Shown here: positions 49,099 through 54,952 of the stretch, piece after piece
How positions within the stretch are numbered: position 1 is the first letter of the stretch
Layout: the number at the start of each line of letters is the position of its first letter
Origin: a virus
Length of the DNA stretch: 54,952 nucleotides
IMG/VR virus record: IMGVR_UViG_3300031269_000018
Location: 1 to 54,952 of that record
Strand: one strand, 5' to 3'
The notes under the pieces: model-generated
What the model was told of the DNA's origin: nothing
Databases searched by the model: none
What the model saw: only the letters and a program-made list of their open reading frames with translations
Position numbers and translations under genes: made by a program

Positions 49099-51447
49099 AT
49101 GGTTACTAATCAAGGTTTAATTTCAAGAGCAAGCCCACCTCAACAACGTGTAGCGCTGCCTTTTGATGAAAATATACGGACGCAAACACCGCCTCCTATT
49201 ATGCCATTAAATGATAATCCAAACGCATCAACCGGTACAGTGGCATCTAAAAATACTGTTATTAAGGACCCTAGACGTGTGAATCCAGTAATGCCTAGAG
49301 GTTACAATCCTAATGCTGAGCCTGATGATGATATAAATTATGACTCACGTAACAAAGGATTAGTAACGCAAGCAACTGCGGCTCAACGCGACATTGGGTA
49401 TGATCAAGATCCCAGCGTTACTGCGCCAAGAAACACGTTTGAAACTAACATGAATACAACCGTGGCTGGTCCTCAAGGAGTAGCAAACCCTACAAATTCA
49501 AACATTACTGCACCTACAAACACGTTTGAAACTAACATGGATTCTACAGTCTCTGGTCCTCAAGGCGTAACAGAAGCCCCGAACACTACAATTGATTCAG
49601 TAACAAACAAGGTTCAAGTAGATCAAGCTGGAACTGTGACTGATCTAGCAAAAGCAGAATATTTAAAAGCAAATCCAATAGTTGCTAAGCAAAGTGGTTT
49701 TAAAATCAATATGGATGGCACTGTGTCTAGGATAGACGATGTAGCCACTCGTAATGGTAATACGATAACAGCAACAGAAAATAAATTCCAACAAGCGGAT
49801 CTAACTCAAACAGGAGTAGGTCGGTCTTATAGAGGGTCTTCATATTCAGGAAGAGGGTCAGGTGAAATTGTTGATGAAACATCATCTAATTTAAATCGTT
49901 TGTTAGAAGAAGACAGCGAATATATGCAACTTGCTCGTGCTCAAGGTTCTCGCCAGGCAGAAGCTAGAGGATTAGGAGGTTCATCACTGCGAGGTCGTGC
50001 GGCACAGGGAGCAGCGATAGCATCAGCCATGCCAATAGTGCAGCAAGGAACAGATGTAGCAAATCAACAATTTATATCAGCGCAGAACAACACTGCCCAG
50101 TCGAATATTGCGGCGCAGAACAACACTGCCCAGTCGAATATTGCGGCGTCAAATCGTCAGCTTCAAGAGTTATTAGCTCAACAAGACATAGCCGCTCGCA
50201 TGGGAGACAACGAAGCAGCAAGAGACTTACAAGCTCAAATTCAGAATGAGTCAAATAACATCGAAGAATACAAAGCACAGATCCAAACTAACTCAGCTCA
50301 AAACATGCAACTTCAACAGTTGAAACTTACTGAGCTACTTGAACAACAAAGTTTAGCGCAGCGAGATGGCAATGAGCAGGCTAATCGCGAACTTCAAGCG
50401 CAAATTGAGAATGAGCGTAATAAACTTGACGCATTTACGGTTGAAGCAGGTATAAACTCCAATCAAGATATGCAAGCACAGAGATTAAAACTTGATGAGC
50501 TTTTGAAGAAAAAAGAAATGGCCTTAGCGACTGGCAATGCAGATGCGGATAGAGAATTAACAGCTCAAATTAAAAATGCAGAAATGATTTATTCTGCTTG
50601 GGAATCTGCAACATCCATTGAGTCAAATGAGTTCTTGCAGACAGAGCAAATGAAGCTAAATGAATTACTTACTAAGTATCAAACAAATGCTGATCAAGGT
50701 AATAACGAGGCTAATCGTGAACTACAAGCGGATATTGAATCACAGCGGAATATAGTTGAAACGTGGAAAACAGCAACAACAGTTGAATCAAACGAGTTCT
50801 TGCAGACAGAACAGCTTAAACTAACTGAGATGCTTACTAAATATGAAACAAATGCCGAGCAAGGCAATAACGAAGCCAATCGTGAATTGCAAGCAGATAT
50901 TGAGACACAGCGAAATAAAATTGAAACTTGGAAAACAACTACAAATCTTGAATCTAATGAATACATGCAATTTCAGCAGTTTGAACAGTCAGATGAACAA
51001 GCTGCATTAGATAGAGAACTGCAGAAGAACATGCAAGGAATTGATATCGATTATCGCAAGTGGTTGGAGCAAACAACTTTTGAACACCAAGGCATCTTGC
51101 AAGGAAACCAACAAGCATCAACGGCCTATAATACATACACAGAAGCGGCAACGAATATATTAAATAATCCTGAGACATCATCTGCTCAGAAGAGTTCTTC
51201 CGTTCGATCTTTACAGACGGGACTTACAGACCAGTTAGAACTTATATCACTAACAGCAGGAATTGATTTAAGTGAGTTTTTAAGTACCGCAGGATCCGTA
51301 GGGAATTTTGAGCAAAGAGATTTTGACGGTCCATTTGCAGGCGGTGGTGCAGGCGGTGGTGCAGGCGGTGGTGCAGGCGGTGGTGCAGGCGGTGGTGCAG
51401 GCGGTGGTGCAGGTCGCGCTCGCGGTAGACAAGGTTATTACGGATAA
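49099..51447 (+). CDS. Large repetitive coiled-coil internal virion protein, 782 aa
   Basis: Tandem structure throughout: two ~33-residue repeats (NTFETNMNTTVAGPQGV / NTFETNMDSTVSGPQGV); a perfect 33-bp duplication encoding AQNNTAQSNIA (50083-50148); about five ~54-residue charged coiled-coil repeats (~352-620), typified by NNEANRELQADIESQRN; and a C-terminal Ala-Gly-Gly-Gly array (51337-51408). No enzyme motif. Position at the head of the internal-virion group suggests a core or ejection protein like T7 gp14-gp15; role is inferred. Confidence 0.65.
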   Translation: MVTNQGLISRASPPQQRVALPFDENIRTQTPPPIMPLNDNPNASTGTVASKNTVIKDPRRVNPVMPRGYNPNAEPDDDINYDSRNKGLVTQATAAQRDIGYDQDPSVTAPRNTFETNMNTTVAGPQGVANPTNSNITAPTNTFETNMDSTVSGPQGVTEAPNTTIDSVTNKVQVDQAGTVTDLAKAEYLKANPIVAKQSGFKINMDGTVSRIDDVATRNGNTITATENKFQQADLTQTGVGRSYRGSSYSGRGSGEIVDETSSNLNRLLEEDSEYMQLARAQGSRQAEARGLGGSSLRGRAAQGAAIASAMPIVQQGTDVANQQFISAQNNTAQSNIAAQNNTAQSNIAASNRQLQELLAQQDIAARMGDNEAARDLQAQIQNESNNIEEYKAQIQTNSAQNMQLQQLKLTELLEQQSLAQRDGNEQANRELQAQIENERNKLDAFTVEAGINSNQDMQAQRLKLDELLKKKEMALATGNADADRELTAQIKNAEMIYSAWESATSIESNEFLQTEQMKLNELLTKYQTNADQGNNEANRELQADIESQRNIVETWKTATTVESNEFLQTEQLKLTEMLTKYETNAEQGNNEANRELQADIETQRNKIETWKTTTNLESNEYMQFQQFEQSDEQAALDRELQKNMQGIDIDYRKWLEQTTFEHQGILQGNQQASTAYNTYTEAATNILNNPETSSAQKSSSVRSLQTGLTDQLELISLTAGIDLSEFLSTAGSVGNFEQRDFDGPFAGGGAGGGAGGGAGGGAGGGAGGGAGRARGRQGYYG
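50083..50148 (+). repeat. Perfect 33-bp tandem duplication
   Basis: Two identical 33-base units, in frame, each adding 11 residues (AQNNTAQSNIA) to the coiled-coil protein. The perfect identity of synonymous positions points to a recent duplication. Confidence 0.9.
51337..51408 (+). repeat. Six-copy 12-bp minisatellite encoding Ala-Gly-Gly-Gly
   Basis: GCAGGCGGTGGT is repeated six times without a change, and a partial unit follows. Copy change keeps the frame, so slippage would change the length of the flexible tail rather than switch the gene off. Confidence 0.92.
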
Positions 51448-51455
51448 AAAATACA

Positions 51456-51902
51456 GTGACGGTTACAAAAGCGTGTTTTTCAGATTTACAGCAAATGGCG
51501 GTACTTGGCAGTCACGTAACGAAGACAGTCATGCCTTTTTTGCCAAATGATAAAGATCGAGTATACTCACTAATGAAAGGGTATATTTCGGATAGAAATG
51601 CGATGTTATTGGTTTCAAAAAACAACGGTGTTATTCAAGGTGGTGCATTAGCAATAACAGCTAACAATCCATACGCAAAGAAAATGAATACTCAGCTCAT
51701 TGGACTTTACACTGATATAACAGGCGATGGGATTGAAATGTTTTCTCGTATCAATAACTGGTTTGAAAGTCGCGCCAACAGTTTAATATTATGTTATGCA
51801 GCACCGGCAGATACACGCCTAGATAAGTTACTGCATTTAAAATTCAATCTACAGCGTCAAGGTACGATGCTAGTCAGGAGACGGTACAATGGGATTTCTT
51901 AG
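51456..51902 (+). CDS. Possible GNAT-fold virion-module protein, 148 aa, GTG start
   Basis: The opening KACFSDLQQMAVLGSHVTKT, then AMLLVSKNNGVIQGGALAIT, resembles the first helix and central strands of GNAT acetyltransferases, and LIGLYTDITGDGIEMFSRIN the acetyl-CoA side, but no clear Q/R-x-x-G-x-G/A loop is seen, so activity is doubtful. GTG at 51456 is the only early start; no strong Shine-Dalgarno site. Small proteins of this kind sit among internal-virion genes of podoviruses. Confidence 0.5.
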   Translation: MTVTKACFSDLQQMAVLGSHVTKTVMPFLPNDKDRVYSLMKGYISDRNAMLLVSKNNGVIQGGALAITANNPYAKKMNTQLIGLYTDITGDGIEMFSRINNWFESRANSLILCYAAPADTRLDKLLHLKFNLQRQGTMLVRRRYNGIS

Positions 51903-52677
51903 TAGTATTGTAAAAGGCGTCAAAGGCATTTTCAAAGGGATCAAGAAAGTAGTTAGCTCTGCATGGAAAGGAATTAAGAAATTTGCCAAAAGTAAAGTTG
52001 GTAAACTTGTTATAGGTGCTGCTTTAGTTTACTTTGGAGGTGCTGCTCTTGGCGCATGGGGTGGAAGTAGTTCCGCAGCTGCTGCAACAGGGACCGGAAC
52101 CGCTTTGACCTCATCTACTACAGCCGCAGCTAGTACAGCCGCAGGAACTGGAACTGGGTTGGGAACCGCTTTAGCTGGCGTTGTCCCTGCCGCACCTGCG
52201 TTGCCAGGTACACTTGCAGGTGCGGGTGCGGCAGGAGGTGTAACAGGTGCGGGTGCGACTGCTCAGTCTATTGCCGGAGCAACTGCCTTAAATACAGCCG
52301 GAGCGGGAACAGCTGCAGGGACAGGATTAGGAACCTCCTTAGGTGGTGTCGCATCAACTCCAGTACTTCCAGCAGGGATCACAGGATCTGCAGGAGCAAC
52401 GCCTGGGTTTATGTCTAAGCTTGGGACTGCAGCATCAAACGCAGGAAGCTATATGGCAGCTAATCCAGAATTAACCATTGCAGGCGGTACAGCGTTATCG
52501 TCAATGTTTACACCTAGCGCAGCTGATGACTACGAAGCTATGATGAGAGCAAAGCAAGAGAATAGTAACATCGCTGGCGTGAATTACGATGGCTCTGGAA
52601 GTCAAATCGACATTGGCTTAGTAAGACGAGCTCAGCGCGACGATCTACGTAAACCGACATACAACAATAGAGGATAA
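51889..52677 (+). CDS. Ala/Gly-rich amphipathic internal virion protein, 262 aa
   Basis: A basic amphipathic start (VKGVKGIFKGIKKVVSSAWK) is followed by a hydrophobic stretch (VGKLVIGAALVYFGGAALGA) and a long Ala/Gly/Thr low-complexity part. This resembles membrane-active ejection proteins such as T7 gp14. It overlaps the GNAT-like gene by 14 bases. Likely inserts in the host membrane during DNA delivery; inferred. Confidence 0.6.
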   Translation: MGFLSSIVKGVKGIFKGIKKVVSSAWKGIKKFAKSKVGKLVIGAALVYFGGAALGAWGGSSSAAAATGTGTALTSSTTAAASTAAGTGTGLGTALAGVVPAAPALPGTLAGAGAAGGVTGAGATAQSIAGATALNTAGAGTAAGTGLGTSLGGVASTPVLPAGITGSAGATPGFMSKLGTAASNAGSYMAANPELTIAGGTALSSMFTPSAADDYEAMMRAKQENSNIAGVNYDGSGSQIDIGLVRRAQRDDLRKPTYNNRG

Positions 52678-52681
52678 GATC

Positions 52682-53197
52682 ATGCCTGAAGGTTTAATGA
52701 GTAGAGCTCAAAATGCTCAGCAACCGACTTCAATGCCAGCGGCCACTCAACAGAAAAGTGGTGAAGGTGAAGCGGTATCGCCTGAAGATCAGCAGGCTTA
52801 TGATGATGCAATGCAAATGGTGGGGCAACTAATCTATAAAAACGAGCAGATTAGTGACAAGCTTGTTGCGATGGTGAAGCAAGAAGATCCTGCCACCGGC
52901 ATTGCAGATGCGTCAGCTTTTGTTCTTAGTAAAATTGAAGAAACATTTCAAGGTGAGTACCCTGAGGACCTAATCGTTCAGACTGCAGATGAGATATCTG
53001 ACTTGATAATGGAACTTGTTGAGGCTTCTGGCACTGTCCCTGAGGTAACCGAGGACATTGCAGTTAAAGCTAAAGGATTGCTGACACAACAGCTCATTGA
53101 GGCTTATGGTGTAGATCCTCAACAATTTGAAGCTGCAACGCAAGATGTGTCGGAAGAAGATCTTGCAGAATACAGTAAAATGTTTGGAGCAGTCTAA
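52682..53197 (+). CDS. Hypothetical acidic protein of the internal-virion group, 171 aa
   Basis: Acidic, helical, Gln-rich (QQAYDDAMQMVGQLIYKNEQ). Soluble; no motif recognised. Its stop overlaps the next ATG (TAATG), implying coordinated synthesis with the following virion protein. Confidence 0.55.
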   Translation: MPEGLMSRAQNAQQPTSMPAATQQKSGEGEAVSPEDQQAYDDAMQMVGQLIYKNEQISDKLVAMVKQEDPATGIADASAFVLSKIEETFQGEYPEDLIVQTADEISDLIMELVEASGTVPEVTEDIAVKAKGLLTQQLIEAYGVDPQQFEAATQDVSEEDLAEYSKMFGAV

Positions 53198-54057
53198 TGA
53201 GTGGTTTACTTAGTCGTATAGCAGTAGGATTAGGCGAAGGCGCTCAGGTCTATGGCAAACTAACATTAGAAAAGCAACGCGAAGAAAGGCTTGCAGCACT
53301 ACAACAAAAAATGCAAAAAGATAGTCAAGAATTTCAAATGAGTGAGACTCAGAGCAGTCAAAACTTTACATCTTCTGAAAACGTTAATCAGCGAGAATTT
53401 CAAGCAGAACAAAACAACCTTGATCGTACTCTACGACTTGATTCAGCTAAGTCTAAAGCTGCGAATGCAAATCAAGATAGTGTTAAAGAGATTCAATATG
53501 CAGACGATTTTAGCGGTAATATGACCATTACGAACACGAGTGGTAAGCAGTCTCGATACGATTCTGAGACTGATACCTACTTTGAGCTTGGAAAAGGCAA
53601 ACCTGAAATTACAGAAAGCATGCGCGATCAAGCGATGAAATGGGGTCGAGAGTTTGCGGAGCAACAAGCAAAAACATTTAGCAAAGATAAAACCGATTTT
53701 CCAGTTGTACAAAGTGAGGATCGAGCAGGAGTTTTAGCAGGTCAACTTCTTTTAAATGCGATGACATCAGGACCAGAGGCTACAGAAAAATTCAAAACTG
53801 AAGCAGCTAAACAAGGATTTAGCTTTATTGAAAAACAAGCGGTAGACACACCTGAAATTGTAGAAAGTGTGAAAAGTGGAAAGCTTTCTACGAGTAGAAA
53901 TGGATCGTCAACATCTCAAGCTGGCGCTCAACTACAAGTTGCTTTTGATCGATATCCGAATGCCGATCAAAAAGAACTCGCACAAGCGATGATTGATAGT
54001 AGCAATGTACCTGAGTCTGTAAAGAAACAGGCAAGAGCGTTTCTAAAAGCCAATTGA
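53197..54057 (+). CDS. Coiled-coil internal virion protein, 286 aa
   Basis: A Gln/Ser/Glu-rich coiled coil spans the first ~100 residues (KLTLEKQREERLAALQQKMQ), with a small helical domain behind. The start GLLSRIAVGLGEGAQVYGKL is typical of proteins in ejection cores. It precedes the giant protein and its promoter lies at the end of the gene. Confidence 0.55.
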   Translation: MSGLLSRIAVGLGEGAQVYGKLTLEKQREERLAALQQKMQKDSQEFQMSETQSSQNFTSSENVNQREFQAEQNNLDRTLRLDSAKSKAANANQDSVKEIQYADDFSGNMTITNTSGKQSRYDSETDTYFELGKGKPEITESMRDQAMKWGREFAEQQAKTFSKDKTDFPVVQSEDRAGVLAGQLLLNAMTSGPEATEKFKTEAAKQGFSFIEKQAVDTPEIVESVKSGKLSTSRNGSSTSQAGAQLQVAFDRYPNADQKELAQAMIDSSNVPESVKKQARAFLKAN

Positions 54058-54081
54058 CAATAGTTAAGCTATTAGTATACT
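54054..54081 (+). promoter_or_regulatory. Strong sigma70-like promoter before the giant gene
   Basis: TTGACA (54054-54059), 16-base spacer, TATACT (54076-54081), then 34 bases to the ATG at 54116. The -35 overlaps the stop codon of the upstream gene. It gives the giant gene its own promoter inside the late operon. Confidence 0.7.
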
Positions 54082-54115
54082 GTTCTTTTAAAAGTGAACG
54101 CTTTAAAGGACAGTC

Positions 54116-54952
54116 ATGCAAAACTTCAATTCCTCAAGTAGTACTGGTTTTAAATACCAATCGGAGGACGAAGTTCCTCAAGAATCTATTCAAAAATACA
54201 TCTCCGAACGTAATAAATTAAAAAGCCCTGAAAGCGGTTACATAGATCCTGCAAAAGACACTGAGCTACGAGATGCAATGATGCAAGGATGGTTTGATCC
54301 TGCAACTGCACCAACAGCTGAAATTAGCACTGCAACAAGCCCCGCACTAAACAAACAAACGATAGAGCAACCTACTTCTGAATTTGATTTCACTGGTTTA
54401 TATGACGACATAGAGCAACCTACCTCTGAATTTGATTTCTCTGGTTTATTTGATGATGCGATAGAACCAGTCAAGCAGAGCTACTGGGGTGAGATAGGCG
54501 AGGCACTTTCACAAGGCTACACTGACATGGAAGCTGGGACCCAGGCTACTGGATTTTTAATGGGATTAGTAGACAGAGAAACCATTGCTAAAAATATTGT
54601 TGATAACGAAAAAGCTCGTAAAAAAGTGCCTTTATATGTCACTCAATTCAACGAGCGAATTCAGCAAGAAGGGCGTGACGTATCAAACGCTGAAGGCTTT
54701 ATTGATACTACTGTAGAAGTATTCGATCTTATTGGTGAAACCTTCCTAGAAGCTGTTAAAAACCCCGATGCTACATTCTACACAGTAGCTCAGTCAGCTG
54801 CGATGTCGCTACCATCAGTAGCAGGGGGTGCGGCTGGTTTTATATCTCCGATCCCAGGAGGTCTTGCAATTGGTACTGGTATTGGTACTTTTTCTGTTGA
54901 AGCCGGGGCGTATCTTAACGGCGAAATAATCAAAGAAATGCAGAAGCAAGGT
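54116..54952 (+). CDS. Giant polyvalent internal-virion protein, 5' part (continues at 1)
   Basis: Start ATG at 54116 with AAAGGA before it. The N-terminal 229 residues are absent from the copy at the window start. They include a duplicated 16-residue block IEQPTSEFDFTGLYDD / IEQPTSEFDFSGLFDD (a 48-bp tandem repeat, 54362-54457), then helices and a region (YWGEIGEALSQGYTDMEAGT) typical of N-termini of large phage polyvalent proteins. At 54803 the frame meets base 14 of the window, giving a 2616-residue product. Confidence 0.88.
   Translation, partial: MQNFNSSSSTGFKYQSEDEVPQESIQKYISERNKLKSPESGYIDPAKDTELRDAMMQGWFDPATAPTAEISTATSPALNKQTIEQPTSEFDFTGLYDDIEQPTSEFDFSGLFDDAIEPVKQSYWGEIGEALSQGYTDMEAGTQATGFLMGLVDRETIAKNIVDNEKARKKVPLYVTQFNERIQQEGRDVSNAEGFIDTTVEVFDLIGETFLEAVKNPDATFYTVAQSAAMSLPSVAGGAAGFISPIPGGLAIGTGIGTFSVEAGAYLNGEIIKEMQKQG
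54362..54457 (+). repeat. 48-bp tandem repeat in the giant gene
   Basis: Two in-frame units starting ATAGAGCAACCTAC, differing at a few bases; each encodes 16 acidic residues. May be a binding or packaging motif; function unknown. Confidence 0.85.
54790..54952. repeat. 163-bp terminal overlap with bases 1-163
   Basis: Identical to 1-163 except base 54826 (G; T at 37). The difference is silent (GGT/GGG, Gly). It lies inside coding sequence, which argues for an assembly overlap or circular permutation over a fixed terminal repeat. Confidence 0.95.

Noticed and set aside
49094-49099. TTGACA just before the 782-aa gene
   Set aside because: It overlaps the start codon, so it cannot be the -35 for that gene.
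51308-51550. 80-aa frame with QAVVQAVV repeats
   Set aside because: It is the shifted reading of the GCAGGCGGTGGT repeat inside the 782-aa gene.

Overview
The window is one complete, circularly closed genome of a tailed, apparently strictly lytic phage. Bases 54790-54952 repeat bases 1-163 with a single difference (37 T / 54826 G), so the unit is 54,789 bp and the sequence was opened inside its largest gene. I see no integrase, no lysogeny repressor, no phage RNA polymerase and no tRNA. A T7-like order of short-tail and internal-virion genes (adaptor, tail nozzle, several internal proteins, one giant polyvalent protein), an N4-gp56-type capsid protein and a family-A DNA polymerase suggest a podovirus. 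The host is probably a Gram-negative gammaproteobacterium: the phage encodes a lipobox protein, a small secreted protein of gammaproteobacterial phage type and sigma70-like promoters. The host is inference.

Layout. (1) 1-7177, plus strand: 3' part of the giant gene, whose true start is at 54116 (2616 residues in all), ending in a UUCG hairpin terminator that lies inside the convergent neighbour. (2) 7174-22578, minus strand: the replication and nucleotide module, read from a sigma70-like promoter at 22611-22639. It encodes a primase/SF3 helicase, PolA-type polymerase, a double (C5 + N6) DNA methyltransferase, a small SANT/GcrA-like protein, a RecB-like nuclease, a DEDD exonuclease, a VRR-NUC nuclease, an SNF2-type helicase, a possible ssDNA-binding protein, and small unknown genes at its end. 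(3) 22579-22961: a control gap with two minus-strand terminators. (4) 22962-29619, minus strand: about 18 small accessory genes, including a second N6 methyltransferase, a DUF3560 protein, a zinc-ribbon protein, a secreted peptide and two tiny membrane proteins. Many are separated by a repeated stop-to-start linker (conserved hairpin, CGGAATNATCCG mini-hairpin, conserved ribosome-binding tract), the most unusual feature of the window. (5) 29620-30742: 1.1 kb without genes, with a (TA)11 tract, G-rich repeats, short iterons and a pair of operator-like GTAC boxes: candidate origin and divergent control region. (6) 30743-54952, plus strand: late genes in the order small-terminase candidate, large terminase, a long PKD/Ig-domain fibre, portal, scaffold, major capsid protein, head-tail adaptor, tail nozzle, fibre and small virion proteins, lysis cassette (XhlA-like, M15 peptidase, lipoprotein), internal virion proteins and the giant polyvalent protein.

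Three start contexts recur. Replication genes use CTGGAGAATAAA-ATG, the accessory block uses AAGTAAGGAAATTACA-ATG within the linker, and late genes use AGGTGACA-ATG. Three genes shorter than 60 codons (15898-16071, 22962-23141, 29057-29155) were added by hand because each overlaps its upstream neighbour's stop codon by 1-4 bases and encodes a coherent peptide. All function calls are from motif reading; no database search was made.
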